This document shows, in pieces, positions 43,153 through 53,683 of a stretch of 64,000 nt of DNA (position 1 is the stretch's first letter; each line of letters opens with the position of its first letter). The translations under genes were made by a program, and so were the position numbers. Origin of the DNA: an uncultured archaeon (GTDB lineage Archaea; Thermoplasmatota; Thermoplasmata; Thermoplasmatales; Thermoplasmataceae). Where the stretch lies: the NCBI GenBank assembly GCA_000965745.1, contig CP009479.1:124001-188000 (forward strand), written 5' to 3'. Below the pieces are notes generated by a model, which had not been told where the DNA came from, made no database searches, and saw nothing but the letters and a program-made list of their open reading frames with translations.

Positions 43153-43353
43153 TTAACTGTGAGTTAATTCGTATTCTGCCAGTCTAAGGGCTGAAGTCAC
43201 CAAAGGATTGTACTCTCCATGTATGACATTTTCAAATAACCCTTCAACTTCCTTTACTGATCTTTTTGTAAGACCTGCATAATAATGCACAGCAATATCT
43301 CTGACGGCTTTTCCTGTTGATATTCTCGACTCTTCGGCTGTCAATTTTCTCAC
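43153..43353 (-). CDS. Small unknown island protein (66 aa)
   Basis: 66 residues from a GTG at 43353 or 63 from a TTG at 43344, the latter 4 bases after GGTGAG. Predicted all-alpha: EESRISTGKAVRDIAVHYYA, then KEVEGLFENVIHGEYNPLV. Size and composition would fit an antitoxin or small regulator, but no partner toxin is adjacent and no family is recognised. Downstream of the hsd operon on the same strand with a 190-base gap, so likely its own transcript. Confidence 0.5.
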   Translation of the reverse strand: MRKLTAEESRISTGKAVRDIAVHYYAGLTKRSVKEVEGLFENVIHGEYNPLVTSALRLAEYELTHS

Positions 43354-43543
43354 CCGATATTCTTTAAATGAGAGGTAGATAAATATTTATGGACTTCCGT
43401 TAGGTCATTACGGCAAAAATTGAAAATACATTAGGTGAGATGTATCCATGTGTAAATGCCGGATCATAATCTCACTGAACATTTCTAGTTTATCTTCGAC
43501 GTCCTGACAAATAGGGTTTTATATCTACAAAGCTGGGATAGGA

Positions 43544-43912
43544 TCAGTATTGTTTTCTTTCTCTGGACTTATTTTCTAATCCGTATTTTTTAATTTTTTC
43601 GTAGAATGACTTTGGTTTGTTATCCACCTTCAATATAACAACTTTGATGTTATGTGGGCAGTCACCGTGCAGTCCTGAGTGCGCAATTTCACCGTCAATG
43701 TAGGAATCGCAACTCGCGTATGCATACAAGGATTCAAAGGGTGCCCGCATCCCAACTCCGCCACTGATAATGTCTCTGTGAAATCCGTTAAGGCTACTAA
43801 GCCTATATGTTGCTATCCGCCAGTCATTCCATTGTCTTCTTACCTTTACCAGAGTCTCTCTAGGATTCATCTCTTCGTTAGGCTTGCCCTTATCACTTTT
43901 CACTAAAATCAC
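43544..43912 (-). CDS. Unknown protein Y, last gene of the type I R-M operon
   Basis: 122 residues. Its GTG overlaps the hsdR stop by 4 bases (GTGA), so it is translated with the restriction subunit. Contains [20 protein letters not shown] and [20 protein letters not shown], a mixed alpha/beta fold with several His/Cys/Asp residues but no recognised family. Could be an anti-restriction control, an accessory nuclease or a passenger. Confidence 0.55.
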   Translation of the reverse strand: MILVKSDKGKPNEEMNPRETLVKVRRQWNDWRIATYRLSSLNGFHRDIISGGVGMRAPFESLYAYASCDSYIDGEIAHSGLHGDCPHNIKVVILKVDNKPKSFYEKIKKYGLENKSRERKQY

Positions 43913-46900
43913 TCTCCCTTGGCAATCAATTCAGCCTGCTTGATGACAGTTTCTGTTGCCTTCTTCTGCTTATCAGGAGGATAGCCATATTTCCTGAGTA
44001 TTCTCTTGACAGCTGCCCTGAGCTTAGCACGAACGTTCTCCCTCACTGTCCAGTCTATTGTTTTATTCTTCTTTACAGTGTCAACGAGTTCCAGAGCAAT
44101 CTCCCTCAGCGTTTCGTCTCCGAGAACCTTTACTGCAGAGTCGTTCACTTCAAGGGCATCATAGAATGCGAGTTCCTCTTCCGTCATCTTGAGGTCCGAA
44201 CCACGATCCGCGGATGCCTTGACCTCCCTGGCGAGTCCTATGAGTTCCTCTATTACCTGTGCTGCTTCCACTGTGTGGTTCTCATATCTCTTTATTGCAT
44301 CTTTGAGCATATCGGAAAACAATCTGGATTGAACCAGGTTCTTCCTCATGTGCGTACGAAGTTCATCGTTGATGAGTTTTTCAAGCAGTTCGAGTGCGAG
44401 ATTCCTCTGCCGCATGCTCTTGATTGAATTCAGGAACTCATCAGACATTATGGGGGATACATCCGGTTTCTTTATGCCGGCAGCCTCGAATATGTCAATA
44501 ATGCCCCTAGAACCTATGGCTTCAGAAATGATCTGCCTTATGGCTGTATCTGTCTCCTCCCTGCTTCTTTCCGTCGATACCGTGTGCTTGACGATCTGTG
44601 CCTTTATCGCCTGCAGGAATCCAACCTCGTCTCTCACCTCCAGAGCTTCCCTCATGGGAACTGCAAGGGAAAATGCCCTTGACAGTTCCGTTACTGCCTT
44701 TACAAATCTCTCCTTCCCCTGATCAACGCCGAGAATGAAGTTCAGAGCGTTGACAATAATGGTCATCCTCTGGCTACTGCCGGATCTGAAATATATGGAA
44801 TAATCAAAGCCGTGGAAGATATCCCTGCATACTTCCAGTTTCTCCAGCATGACCTTTACTGCTTCTTCCTGGTCAATACCAACGTCCCTCCTGTCTGATG
44901 GAGAATATGAGATAAGAGCACTCTTGAGATTGTATCCTATGCCGATGTAATCGACAATGAGGCCTCCCTGTTTATCCTTGAATACCCTGTTAACGCGGGC
45001 AATGGCCTGCATCAGATTATGCCCTTGCATGATCTTGTCAACATACATCGTATGAAGGATAGGAGCGTCAAATCCTGTGAGCCACATATCCCTGACTATT
45101 ACAATCTCAAGTGGATCATTGGGTCTCTTCAATCTTGAGGCAATATGCTCCCTTCTTGCCTTGTTTCTGATATGAGGTTGCATTTTCTGGGGATCGCTAG
45201 CAGATCCTGTCATTATGACTTTAATAGCACCTGTATCATCCTGATCGGAGTGCCATTCCGGTTTGATCCTGGTGATTGCATCATACATTTCAACGCAGAT
45301 CCTTCTGCTTGTGCATACGACAAGGGCTTTGCCAACCAATGCTGATTCTCTGGCTTCAAAATGCCTGACAATATCAGAAGCGATCTCGTCAATCCTGCTC
45401 TGTGTTCCGACAATGGCTTCTAATCGGGACCACTTGCTTTTCAATCGATCCTGGACTTGTTCTCCCTCCCCTTCTGTTATTTCATCAATCTCCTTGTTGA
45501 TGGAATCCAGTTCATCACGCTTGACATGCAGCTTGACAAGCCTCGCCTCATAGTATATGGGCACGGTGAATTTATCCTCGACAGACCTTTCGATATCATA
45601 GATGTCGATGTAGTCGCCAAATATCTGGACAGTTGTTCTGTCGCTCAGTTCAAGAGGAGTTGCGGTGAACCCGATGAAGGAAGCATTCGGCAGTGCGTCA
45701 TGGAGGTGCCTTGCAAATCCGTCTATGAAATCATACTGCGAGCGGTGTGCTTCATCCGCTATGACGATAACGTTCCTTCTCCCGGTGAGGAGAGGATCCA
45801 TATCATCAGTATCTGGTACAAACTTCTGAATTGTCGTGAAAATTATGCCACCTGAAGCAACCTTGAGCAATTCACGGAGGTTCTTTCTAGTTTCGGCCTG
45901 CACAGGTGTCTGTCTCAGCACCTCATGGCATCTTGAGAAACCATCGAAGAGCTGATTGTCAAGATCATTCCGGTCGGTCATAACGACAATGGTTGGGTTT
46001 TCAAGCGCGGGGTGCTGAATGATCTTACCGGCGTAGAATATCATGGTGATGCTCTTGCCGCTTCCCTGGGTGTGCCATACAACGCCTATCTTCCGATCGC
46101 CATTTTCCGATATGGCATTGAGAGTATTGTTCACAGTGGCATTGACCGCATTGTACTGGTGATAGCCTGCAATCTTCTTTGAAATATTGGATTTATCAAC
46201 CTCGAACAGAATGAAATTAACAATGATATCAAGAATCCTGTCCTTTGAAAAGACATCGTGAACCACTGTGTTCAGATCCGGCTTCCCCACTGGAACATTG
46301 CTCTTCCCCTGAACTGATCTCCACGGCATGAATCTCTGCCAGTCTGAGGTTATGGCCCCAATCTTTGCATCAATTCCGTCTGAGATTACAACGATCTCAT
46401 TGTAATGGAATATGGTGGGTATGTCGTTCTTGTATGTCTGGATCTGGTTGAATGCATCCTCCATGGTTGCATTTTCATTTGCAGGGTTTTTCAGCTCCAT
46501 TATCGCAATGGGAATGCCGTTGATGAAGACAACAACATCAGGCCTGCGTTCCTGCTTCTCCGCAACTGTAAACTGATTCACTACAAGGAAGTCATTATTT
46601 CCAATGTTCTTTGAATCGATCAACTTGAGTGTATCATACCTTACCCTCCCATCTTGATCCTTTGATTCTATTGTGATCCCGTCTGTGAGGTAGCGATGAA
46701 AAATGTGATTGTTCTCAACGATGCTTGGAGCATGATATGTTGTGATCTTCTTGACAGCCTCTTCCCACAAATTGCTGTCAATATTGTTTATTCTTGATAG
46801 GGCAGATTTTAGCCTGTCATACAGGATAACTGACCTGTAATCTCTCCTTTCAGGTGCTGAACCATCATATGCAATGTCCGGTCCGTTCTTCACATCGTAA

Positions 46901-46965
46901 CCTACCTCTCTGAACCATTCAAGGGTAGCATTCTCTGCATCAGATTCAGTGAAGAAACTACTCAT
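43909..46965 (-). CDS. hsdR: Type I restriction enzyme, R (HsdR) subunit
   Basis: Motor/nuclease subunit of a type I restriction-modification complex; cuts unmodified DNA after translocation. 1018 residues. N-terminal PD-(D/E)xK endonuclease domain with [20 protein letters not shown]; helicase motif [18 protein letters not shown], motif [12 protein letters not shown], motif [11 protein letters not shown], motif [16 protein letters not shown]-terminal helical domain. All expected motifs are present, so the enzyme is probably active. It overlaps hsdS by 8 bases and gene Y by 4. Confidence 0.96.
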   Translation of the reverse strand: MSSFFTESDAENATLEWFREVGYDVKNGPDIAYDGSAPERRDYRSVILYDRLKSALSRINNIDSNLWEEAVKKITTYHAPSIVENNHIFHRYLTDGITIESKDQDGRVRYDTLKLIDSKNIGNNDFLVVNQFTVAEKQERRPDVVVFINGIPIAIMELKNPANENATMEDAFNQIQTYKNDIPTIFHYNEIVVISDGIDAKIGAITSDWQRFMPWRSVQGKSNVPVGKPDLNTVVHDVFSKDRILDIIVNFILFEVDKSNISKKIAGYHQYNAVNATVNNTLNAISENGDRKIGVVWHTQGSGKSITMIFYAGKIIQHPALENPTIVVMTDRNDLDNQLFDGFSRCHEVLRQTPVQAETRKNLRELLKVASGGIIFTTIQKFVPDTDDMDPLLTGRRNVIVIADEAHRSQYDFIDGFARHLHDALPNASFIGFTATPLELSDRTTVQIFGDYIDIYDIERSVEDKFTVPIYYEARLVKLHVKRDELDSINKEIDEITEGEGEQVQDRLKSKWSRLEAIVGTQSRIDEIASDIVRHFEARESALVGKALVVCTSRRICVEMYDAITRIKPEWHSDQDDTGAIKVIMTGSASDPQKMQPHIRNKARREHIASRLKRPNDPLEIVIVRDMWLTGFDAPILHTMYVDKIMQGHNLMQAIARVNRVFKDKQGGLIVDYIGIGYNLKSALISYSPSDRRDVGIDQEEAVKVMLEKLEVCRDIFHGFDYSIYFRSGSSQRMTIIVNALNFILGVDQGKERFVKAVTELSRAFSLAVPMREALEVRDEVGFLQAIKAQIVKHTVSTERSREETDTAIRQIISEAIGSRGIIDIFEAAGIKKPDVSPIMSDEFLNSIKSMRQRNLALELLEKLINDELRTHMRKNLVQSRLFSDMLKDAIKRYENHTVEAAQVIEELIGLAREVKASADRGSDLKMTEEELAFYDALEVNDSAVKVLGDETLREIALELVDTVKKNKTIDWTVRENVRAKLRAAVKRILRKYGYPPDKQKKATETVIKQAELIAKGE

Positions 46966-48175
46966 CCGTATCTCCCAGTGGTACGCGGATTTTTCCTGAC
47001 ATAAGCTTTGGAAGAAGAAAATCTCTTATTGAGACCAGCAATGTGCTTTCTCTTTGCGATAGATCTATTTTTTCAAGGATTTTTGCAGATATGGCACCAA
47101 ACAAATTCACCAAAGAGGATGGTGGCTTTATGGATTTTCTATCCAATACTTGATTCTTATTCAATCCTGGAACAGCGCTATGGGAGTTCATCCGATCCAA
47201 ATTTAAGAAACTCAAGAGGTAGTACCAGAAAGTAATGTTTGTCCCGTTTTTTACTTCGACATAATATGTAGTATCAATAGGCCAGAAATCTGTGAAGGAA
47301 AACCTTACTTCGCCAACTGTACCCTTCCTTCCTATTATTATGCCCGGACCTTCAACAAGATGTTTATCGTTATATCCCACTACACCATTTGACCCGAAGA
47401 CCGGTACATAGCCTTCTTGCCTTCTGTCTTGGCGTAGAGATTTTCCATAACGCAGGTCGATAGACTGCGCAATTTTCTCAACATTCCATCCCTTTGGTAT
47501 CTCTCCGAGTTCAGAATCAACCATTTCTCCTTCACTCGACTTATATGGATTTCCATTCTCATCTGGAAACTCAAAATCGATGAACCAGTGCTTGAATATT
47601 GCCTGTGCAGTGGATTCTAAGGTTTTGTTCATTTGTTGGTTGAGTTCGATTTTGGAATCGAGGTCAGCAAGTATCTTGGATATTACCTTTTGTTCCTTTT
47701 CCGGGGGACAGGGTACGATAGATTCTGCTATGACTTCTGCGGTTATTGATGGATACGCAGTCGTGCTGGTCTCAGCTATAGCTGACAAATAACTTGTGTA
47801 TTCATTAGTTGTAATAGAATAGTACAAAAAATCCGAATCTATTTTTCTTGGAGTCAAAACAACGAACCCGGTTGAGGCGATAGTACACGACTTGGAGCCC
47901 TTAATCCTACAGTAATGCTTCAAGTTTGGTCTCACAGAAGAAATCAAGATGTCTTTGTCTTGGACCACTCTTTTTGCTCTAGTTGGAGCTTCATTCAAGG
48001 ATAAATTTGTAGTTTTCCTGATTACCCCCTCCTCTACAGAATCAATGTCAATGTACTCTATGTACCGACAAGCTGTGTTTTTTTTCAGATTCTTTTCATT
48101 GATTGAGGCGAGTTCCTTCACAATTCTAGCGCTCCAACCATTGGGCAAATCGAGAGGAGAGCCATTTTGGTTCAA
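46958..48175 (-). CDS. hsdS: Type I restriction enzyme, S (specificity) subunit
   Basis: 405 residues: two target-recognition domains separated and followed by conserved coiled helices. The first ends in [20 protein letters not shown] plus [20 protein letters not shown], the classical spacer; the second begins [21 protein letters not shown]. The recognition sequence cannot be predicted. Together with HsdM and HsdR it forms the complete enzyme. Coding density and GC resemble the other hsd genes. Confidence 0.94.
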   Translation of the reverse strand: MNQNGSPLDLPNGWSARIVKELASINEKNLKKNTACRYIEYIDIDSVEEGVIRKTTNLSLNEAPTRAKRVVQDKDILISSVRPNLKHYCRIKGSKSCTIASTGFVVLTPRKIDSDFLYYSITTNEYTSYLSAIAETSTTAYPSITAEVIAESIVPCPPEKEQKVISKILADLDSKIELNQQMNKTLESTAQAIFKHWFIDFEFPDENGNPYKSSEGEMVDSELGEIPKGWNVEKIAQSIDLRYGKSLRQDRRQEGYVPVFGSNGVVGYNDKHLVEGPGIIIGRKGTVGEVRFSFTDFWPIDTTYYVEVKNGTNITFWYYLLSFLNLDRMNSHSAVPGLNKNQVLDRKSIKPPSSLVNLFGAISAKILEKIDLSQRESTLLVSIRDFLLPKLMSGKIRVPLGDTDE

Positions 48176-48211
48176 GAGTAGCCATCTCCGTTATAACTTT
48201 CAGATTTGCGT

Positions 48212-49018
48212 TCAATTTTCACTCTCAGTTTCCCCCACAATAACCATTGTTAAATCAAATGCTGCATTCAGCAAATTGGCGACATAATATAATTCATCAG
48301 AAATACTCTCCGATTGCTTTGTCTCAATCAATTTTTCGATATTCTTTTGTTTCTTTGGTTCCGTGATTTTCATCACGGAATCCTCTGCTTTCTTAGCCAA
48401 TTTCTTTGTAAAATTGGCATTTATTGACTCAAAGCCTTGTTGCTTTTGTTCATAAACTTGGAACAATTCTTTCCCAAGAATAGAGCCACTTTTTTTGATC
48501 CGTTCTGAATGCTGAACGAAATCTTTCTCCCCTTCTTTAAACGTAATGTAGTGCTGTTTTTTCTCATCAATCGCGTAATCTTCGCAATCTCGCAACGGAA
48601 TAAGCCTAGAGTTCTTAGTAACTTGCCGACTTAGGAATGCATCCTCAAATCTTTCGCCAGAAGAAACTTCTGGTGCCACATAATATGTTTCTTCATTACC
48701 AAGAATCTGTGCGTGCGCCCATAGGTGTCGATGTTGTTGGTTGTTGTTGGCTTTGTGAAGCTTAAATCTATAATAAGGACCACTGTATGTGCCATCTGCA
48801 ATGAACATCGAATTGCCTCTCGAATATCGTTCACTCAGCTTGAATTGGTAATAAAAGTCCTTTCCTCTAGTTGGTAGTTTAACATCCCATCCTAATTTCG
48901 CTTCTCCTCTTAGGCTTGGGAGAATTGGAACTCCGATGACTTTTCTCCATTTACGAAGGGTTTGTTCGTGAAGGAATGCATAGCCAAAGGAAAACTCAGA
49001 TAAACCTATATCTGCCAT
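48212..49018 (-). CDS. Unknown protein X between hsdM and hsdS
   Basis: 268 residues. Starts inside the last 13 bases of hsdM, so it is coupled to it. An N-terminal segment [11 protein letters not shown] ... [19 protein letters not shown] then [11 protein letters not shown] has a D-x(10-12)-QxK pattern similar to Mrr/Vsr-type variants of PD-(D/E)xK nucleases, though this is a motif-level reading. Lys/Glu-rich helical C-terminal third. Not a normal Hsd subunit; its place inside the operon suggests an additional effector, inhibitor or nuclease. Confidence 0.65.
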   Translation of the reverse strand: MADIGLSEFSFGYAFLHEQTLRKWRKVIGVPILPSLRGEAKLGWDVKLPTRGKDFYYQFKLSERYSRGNSMFIADGTYSGPYYRFKLHKANNNQQHRHLWAHAQILGNEETYYVAPEVSSGERFEDAFLSRQVTKNSRLIPLRDCEDYAIDEKKQHYITFKEGEKDFVQHSERIKKSGSILGKELFQVYEQKQQGFESINANFTKKLAKKAEDSVMKITEPKKQKNIEKLIETKQSESISDELYYVANLLNAAFDLTMVIVGETESEN

Positions 49019-50637
49019 CCTATATTCTCCAGATTTACCTTTATCTCTTCATCCAATCTATTGCTCTCTTCCATCTGCTGTTTCAATTCAGAAGTTAGCT
49101 TCTGCATCTTTTTCTGGAATTCTTCATCATCGTCCTCCTGCTCTTCAGAACCGACATATCTTCCAGGTGTGAGGACATAGTTGTTCTGTCTGACCTCGTC
49201 AAGCTTCGAAGAATTGCAGAATCCGGGAACGTTTTCATAATGCCCGAATTCTGACTCGCCCCTCCATGCATGATAAGTGTCTGATATCTTCTTTATATCA
49301 TCCGGGCAGAATACTCTGTGTGTTCTGTCCGTCATTGTGCCCGATTTCCTGGCATCGATGAAGAGAGTTTCTCCTCTCCTGTCCCTGAAGTTGTGATTCT
49401 GCCGGTCTCTGGAAAGAAACCATAAACACGCGGGGATGGCAACATTATAAAACAGATTCGTCGGCAGTGCGACAATGCAGTCAACAAGGTCAGCTTCAAC
49501 CATCCCCTTCCTTATGTTGCCTTCATTGCTTGTGTTTGATGATAATGAACCGTTTGCCAGAACAAAACCTGCTGTACCACCGGGAGCAAGGTGATGTATG
49601 AAGTGCTGCACCCAAGCAAAGTTGGCACTTCCCGCTGGTGGTATGCCATATTTCCATCTCATGTCTTCCCTGTGGTTCTGGCCGTTCCAGTCGCTGTCAT
49701 TGAAAGGCGGATTCGCAAGAACGAAATCAGCCTTCAGGTCCCTGTGCTGATCCCTGGAAAATGTATCTGCATTGGTCTCTCCCAGATTGCCGTCGATGCC
49801 CCTGATGGCAAGGTTCATTTTGGCAAGTCTCCAGGTTGTTGGATTTGATTCCTGTCCGTAGACGGATATGTCGCCGATTCTGCCCCCATGGGCCTGTATG
49901 AACTTCTCGGATTGAACGAACATTCCTCCAGAACCACAGCATGGATCGTAAACCCTCCCGTGATACGGTTCAATCATTTCCACCAGCAATCTGACGATGG
50001 ATGCAGGTGTGTAGAACTGTCCCCCCTTCTTTCCCTCGGCAGATGCAAACTGACCGAGAAAGTATTCGTAAACTCTCCCAAGAATATCCTTTGATCTGTT
50101 TGACGAATCACCGAGGCCAATGCTGCCAACTATATCGATCAGCTGCCCGAGTCTCTCCTTATCCAGGGTTGGCCTGTTGTAATCCTTTGGCAGTACTCCT
50201 CTAAGTGAGGTGTTTTCCTTCTCTATTGAGTCCATTGCCTCGTCTATCATCTTCCCTATGAGGGGTGTTTTGGCAGCATTCTGTATCACATGCCATCTCG
50301 CATTTTTTGGAACCCAGAATATATTCTCACCAACATACTCATCACGGTCTTCAGGGTCCGCACCTTCCACTTTTTCCTCAAGCAATGCATTGTAGCGTTC
50401 TTCGAATGAGTCAGATATGTATTTTAAAAAAATCAATCCCAGGACAACATGTTTGTACTCAGCTGCATCCATATTGCTTCTCAGCTTGTCAGCAGCAGCC
50501 CATAGTTTTTTTTCTAGGTCGTGACCCCGGAATTCCTTAATGCAATCTTCCTTGTCTTTGTTGGGAGACGTCCGACCTTGTGATTGGACATTGTTTTGGG
50601 TATTGGTGTAATTGTCTAGTTTTGAATCTACCACCAC
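49006..50637 (-). CDS. hsdM: Type I restriction enzyme, M (HsdM) adenine methyltransferase
   Basis: 543 residues from a GTG at 50637 (or 554 from an ATG at 50670). N-terminal HsdM helical domain ([20 protein letters not shown]), SAM motif [12 protein letters not shown], catalytic [11 protein letters not shown] (NPPF), and a C-terminal target-binding region. It methylates N6 of adenine at the sites defined by HsdS. AAAATTTTATAC at 50656-50667 could serve as a TATA box 25 bases before the GTG, so I favour the shorter start. It leads the hsdM-X-hsdS-hsdR-Y operon. Confidence 0.95.
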   Translation of the reverse strand: MVVDSKLDNYTNTQNNVQSQGRTSPNKDKEDCIKEFRGHDLEKKLWAAADKLRSNMDAAEYKHVVLGLIFLKYISDSFEERYNALLEEKVEGADPEDRDEYVGENIFWVPKNARWHVIQNAAKTPLIGKMIDEAMDSIEKENTSLRGVLPKDYNRPTLDKERLGQLIDIVGSIGLGDSSNRSKDILGRVYEYFLGQFASAEGKKGGQFYTPASIVRLLVEMIEPYHGRVYDPCCGSGGMFVQSEKFIQAHGGRIGDISVYGQESNPTTWRLAKMNLAIRGIDGNLGETNADTFSRDQHRDLKADFVLANPPFNDSDWNGQNHREDMRWKYGIPPAGSANFAWVQHFIHHLAPGGTAGFVLANGSLSSNTSNEGNIRKGMVEADLVDCIVALPTNLFYNVAIPACLWFLSRDRQNHNFRDRRGETLFIDARKSGTMTDRTHRVFCPDDIKKISDTYHAWRGESEFGHYENVPGFCNSSKLDEVRQNNYVLTPGRYVGSEEQEDDDEEFQKKMQKLTSELKQQMEESNRLDEEIKVNLENIGWQI

Positions 50638-50666
50638 TGCATACCGATTTAACGGGTATAAAATTT

Positions 50667-50927
50667 TCATCCTGCAACGATGTAGTTTTGTTTCTTCTTG
50701 AATATGAAATCAAACTGTTCAAACGTCAACTTGTTCTTGGTCTTCTCGATTTCTTAAGCCAGTTTCATAGCCTTTGTCTTCAGATCCTCTCTTGCTTCCT
50801 CACCCTTATTATATGCATCGAACGCGGTTTCACTCAGCATATTGTTCCAGAGAGGACATACAACAACAAATGTGCCTATCCTGTCCAGAATGAGGGGGAC
50901 CAAACCAATTGTACTTTTGAATTTCAC
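50667..50927 (-). pseudogene. Remnant of a small gene upstream of hsdM
   Basis: A frame from a GTG at 50927 gives 57 residues (with NNMLSETAFDAYNKGEEARE) to a TAA at 50754-50756, and protein-like sequence continues in the same frame after the stop ([20 protein letters not shown]) until 50667. The same character on both sides of the stop suggests a decayed gene, or a short gene with a readable stop. No family recognised. It ends at the hsdM leader, so it may once have been the first gene of the operon. Confidence 0.4.
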
Positions 50928-50987
50928 ATGGAATGTTCAACTTTCTGTATCCTGCAACTAAAAGATGGAAACATTAAAGTTTAGATA

Positions 50988-50997
50988 GCTTATATTT
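50988..50997 (+). promoter_or_regulatory. TATA box of the Pycsar-like operon
   Basis: GCTTATATTT, centred 25 bases before the ATG at 51018. This places the membrane-protein start at 51018 and implies a leaderless mRNA. Confidence 0.6.
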
Positions 50998-51017
50998 AGG
51001 GAAGATTGTCAGAATAT

Positions 51018-51497
51018 ATGCCAGACTCAAAGGTTCCCATTAGTACGTTCATAGAATTGTATAAGATCGAGAGTGGGCTGATTCAAAGGAAGGTTAATCA
51101 GATATTGACCATTCGTTCGATTTCTGTCACTTTTTTGGTTGGAATTCTTACTCTGATTGGGGTTCTTGGTCAAACTTCAATATCAATGGGTGTAGCTTAC
51201 GCATTGATTCTCTTGTTCATACCATTTTATTTACTAGAATCGGTTTACGATTCTCACCTTATACCAATGCATAACCGTGAACTTCTTTTGAAGGAGGAAA
51301 TAGCAAAAATGTTGAACTCGATTTACCCGGGAAATACCATTTCAGACGCCTACAAGACAAGTGGAGTAAGCCTATTTGATTTGTCACTTCACTGGCCCCT
51401 TTTCTATGCCCTGACGAGAAAGATTAGGATAGTATACTACGCGATAATCGTAATAATTTATGTATTAGTTGTCACTCTTATCACAAGCGTTATTTGA
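51018..51497 (+). CDS. Multi-pass membrane protein, candidate Pycsar effector
   Basis: 159 residues. A short polar N-terminus (about 25 residues) is followed by two hydrophobic helices (ISVTFLVGILTLIGVLG, about 34-50, and GVAYALILLFIPFYLL, about 58-75), a 60-residue polar, mostly helical stretch (HNRELLLKEEIAKML), and a C-terminal helix (IVYYAIIVIIYVLVVTLITS). This layout, and a stop that overlaps a nucleotidyl cyclase gene, match membrane effectors of the Pycsar class, which permeabilise the membrane when a cyclic pyrimidine nucleotide is made. No cyclic-nucleotide-binding domain is evident. A TTG at 51006 would add four residues. Confidence 0.65.
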   Translation: MPDSKVPISTFIELYKIESGLIQRKVNQILTIRSISVTFLVGILTLIGVLGQTSISMGVAYALILLFIPFYLLESVYDSHLIPMHNRELLLKEEIAKMLNSIYPGNTISDAYKTSGVSLFDLSLHWPLFYALTRKIRIVYYAIIVIIYVLVVTLITSVI

Positions 51498-51508
51498 GGG
51501 GAATGGAA

Positions 51509-52219
51509 ATGGCATCATGGGCAGACTATTCAAGAGCATCAAGATCTAGAATTAATGAATATGATCGGAAACGAAAAAAATACCCACCTAAGACCGGTTT
51601 GACAATGCCAGATCTCGAAGATTTGCAAATCGGTGGATCTAGGATGTTTCAATTGGCGGTATTGTCGATTGATATAAGGGGATTCACAAAAATAGCCATG
51701 GCTTACAACAACAAGGGAGTTGAAAGTTTAGCGAGAATTCAAGCCTTGTATCTGGCTGAAATGTCTAACATCATTAAAGAATATGATGGAGTTACTGAGA
51801 AATATACCGGGGACGGAGTAATGGGACTATTTGGAACTGAGTCTGATACTAACGCTATAAACGATGTTTCTAATGCGATAAAGGCTGCACTGACAGTGAA
51901 GTTAGTTCTCAAGAACTCTTTGAATCCATATCTAAAAGAGTCAGGACTGACTGAAATTCAACTTGGAATGGGGATCGATTATGGAACCGTCATGATGGAG
52001 AGAGTTGGTCTTAGAGGAGAAAACCAATTCTCGCTTGCTGGGCCTACTGTCAGCCTAGCTTCCAAAATGCAAGCCCAGGCCGAACCGGGGCAAATTATAA
52101 TCGGAGAAGATGTGAAGAAGAGGGTTCAGGGAAACGACTTGAAATTTGTAAAACCTCATAAAATCAATTGGGACTTCACATACCCATTATACCTTTATGA
52201 TGCTACCTGGAAAGAATAG
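51509..52219 (+). CDS. Class III nucleotidyl cyclase, candidate Pycsar cyclase (PycC-like)
   Basis: 236 residues. A 45-residue leader (MPDLEDLQIGGSRMFQLAVL) runs into the cyclase domain. Metal-binding Asp55 (LSIDIRGFT) and Asp102 (EKYTGDGVMGLFG) are present, so two-metal catalysis should work. The Lys used by adenylate cyclases in this loop is kept (Lys98), the second base-selecting position is Ser175 rather than Asp/Thr (FSLAGPTVS), and the transition-state Asn/Arg pair is Ser182/Lys186 (TVSLASKM). Base preference therefore cannot be inferred. Start: ATG at 51509 after GAGGGG; TTG at 51494 would overlap the effector stop. Ends 5 bases before an IS remnant. Confidence 0.85.
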   Translation: MASWADYSRASRSRINEYDRKRKKYPPKTGLTMPDLEDLQIGGSRMFQLAVLSIDIRGFTKIAMAYNNKGVESLARIQALYLAEMSNIIKEYDGVTEKYTGDGVMGLFGTESDTNAINDVSNAIKAALTVKLVLKNSLNPYLKESGLTEIQLGMGIDYGTVMMERVGLRGENQFSLAGPTVSLASKMQAQAEPGQIIIGEDVKKRVQGNDLKFVKPHKINWDFTYPLYLYDATWKE

Positions 52220-52223
52220 TCAA

Positions 52224-52838
52224 TTCCCTCCTCGATGTGAATTATCCTGCTGTTCCTTATGTCGTAGAACAGCGTCACATAGACATGATGCTTCTCCACC
52301 GAGAATTCATCAACTCCCGGCACTGAGGTGCCAGAATAACCCTCTTTTCACGTGCTTCATCAACATAGTGTCTCATGATTCTCCACACAGAATCGTCGCT
52401 CATCCCGATCATTCTTGATACAGCGAGTGGAGGCATTTCTCTGCACATTTCGACTATCAATGCTTCAAAATGAAGGAAGAAACCTGATCCCCTGCTTGCC
52501 CATGGTACGTTCACAGTCTTCTTTCCATGCTCATTGCACAGTATTCTGGTATCTCTGGCGTGTACATAGGCTGGATACCGGAACACATTCAGGTGTCTCA
52601 ATGTCCTCTCTGTTGTGTCGTGCACTCCGGACGGCTCATGGCACACAGGAAATGGGAATTTCGATCCCCTGGGGAAATCTGTTGTGATGCCAACTCTCTT
52701 CTCGCTGTGATCAACGCTGATACCCTTTATTTTCCAGGGTTACTCAAGGCCTAGAAGCTTCCTGAACAGTTCCTCTGAATCCATGGATTGTGATCGAAAA
52801 GGAGCTTATTATTTACCCCGAATGATCGAGAGAGAACC
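52224..52838 (-). mobile_element. Truncated ISL3 copy with decayed transposase
   Basis: 615 bp of the same ISL3 element as 38486-39740, in the same orientation. Retains the right end (26-bp tip GGTTCTCTCTCGATCATT...) and the transposase N-terminal half, but lacks everything beyond about residue 190. Coding is destroyed by TAA at codon 15 (52740-52742), a frameshift around 52320-52370 and the loss of one zinc-finger Cys (FPVC for CPVC). It marks the right edge of the accessory island. Confidence 0.85.
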
Positions 52839-52846
52839 AGTTTTAT

Positions 52847-53683
52847 TCAGAACGGGCTTTCAAAGTCAAAAAGTGTTCTTTTCCCAAGTTTTTCCACGTA
52901 ATCCCAGTATCTCCTGATAAAAGACCTCTGGAATTTCTTGCTGTTCTTCGGGAAATATATCTCATTGGCCCTTGCTGTTATCAGGCCAGCCTTGTCCAGG
53001 TCCTGGAGAAGCTCTGAAAAATCTGCCCTGATCATCTCCCTTTCCTCACCGACCGAGAATGCGTACGCCTCTGCAGAGGACTCGTAAAGGATGGTTGGAA
53101 GTGATGCTTTTCCCGTCCTTGCATAGTTGAGCGATATGAATGCAAACTTTACCAGAGGGTCAAGCTGGCTGATGTATGGATGAGGGAAGTTGCCTATAAT
53201 CCGCATACCCTCGTCAGAGGAAAGCTTCTTCAGGAATTCATCTGATGTTTCACCCTTGATCATTGCCCTGGCCGTAGATTTTTCTGTCGAGATCAGCCAG
53301 ATCATCTCAACCGGAAACAGATCAAAGGTTGATTCTCTCTTCAGGGGCTTCCCGTCTGCAATAATCAGGATGGAAGTGACCTTGTCCCTGCTTCCGGAGG
53401 TATCCTGCCTGTCATTTTCCATCTTCACCCTAAGGCCTTCTGCATCCTCAAGGTCGTCGGTGGTAGCATATGCGTAAAAAAACTCGTTTGATTCACTCCT
53501 AGAGACTGTCCGGACTGCCTTTATTCTTGAGTAGCCCTCCTCGATCCGGACATCTTTGACTGAAAGCTGGAGTTCACCGTAATTCTGCTGGATAAGGGAG
53601 TATGCTGCAGAGAGCAGCTCATGCTGCCCCAGGTTCCTCTCAGATTCTTCCTGGCGCTCCCTGATGATTTTCGGCGAGGTCAT
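52847..53683 (-). CDS. Unknown protein, second gene of a two-gene unit at the island edge
   Basis: 278 residues. Segments: HELLSAAYSLIQQNYGELQL, ADGKPLKRESTFDLFPVEMI, LLQDLDKAGLITARANEIYF; the C-terminus has a winged-helix flavour. The stop at 52847-52849 lies 9 bases beyond the IS tip, so the gene appears complete or only slightly trimmed. GC and codon use resemble the chromosome. Overlaps the upstream gene by 4 bases. No function assigned. Confidence 0.7.
   Translation of the reverse strand: MTSPKIIRERQEESERNLGQHELLSAAYSLIQQNYGELQLSVKDVRIEEGYSRIKAVRTVSRSESNEFFYAYATTDDLEDAEGLRVKMENDRQDTSGSRDKVTSILIIADGKPLKRESTFDLFPVEMIWLISTEKSTARAMIKGETSDEFLKKLSSDEGMRIIGNFPHPYISQLDPLVKFAFISLNYARTGKASLPTILYESSAEAYAFSVGEEREMIRADFSELLQDLDKAGLITARANEIYFPKNSKKFQRSFIRRYWDYVEKLGKRTLFDFESPF

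Noticed and set aside
43153-43353. Toxin-antitoxin pair
   Set aside because: The 66-residue protein has antitoxin-like size, but no toxin-like partner is adjacent.
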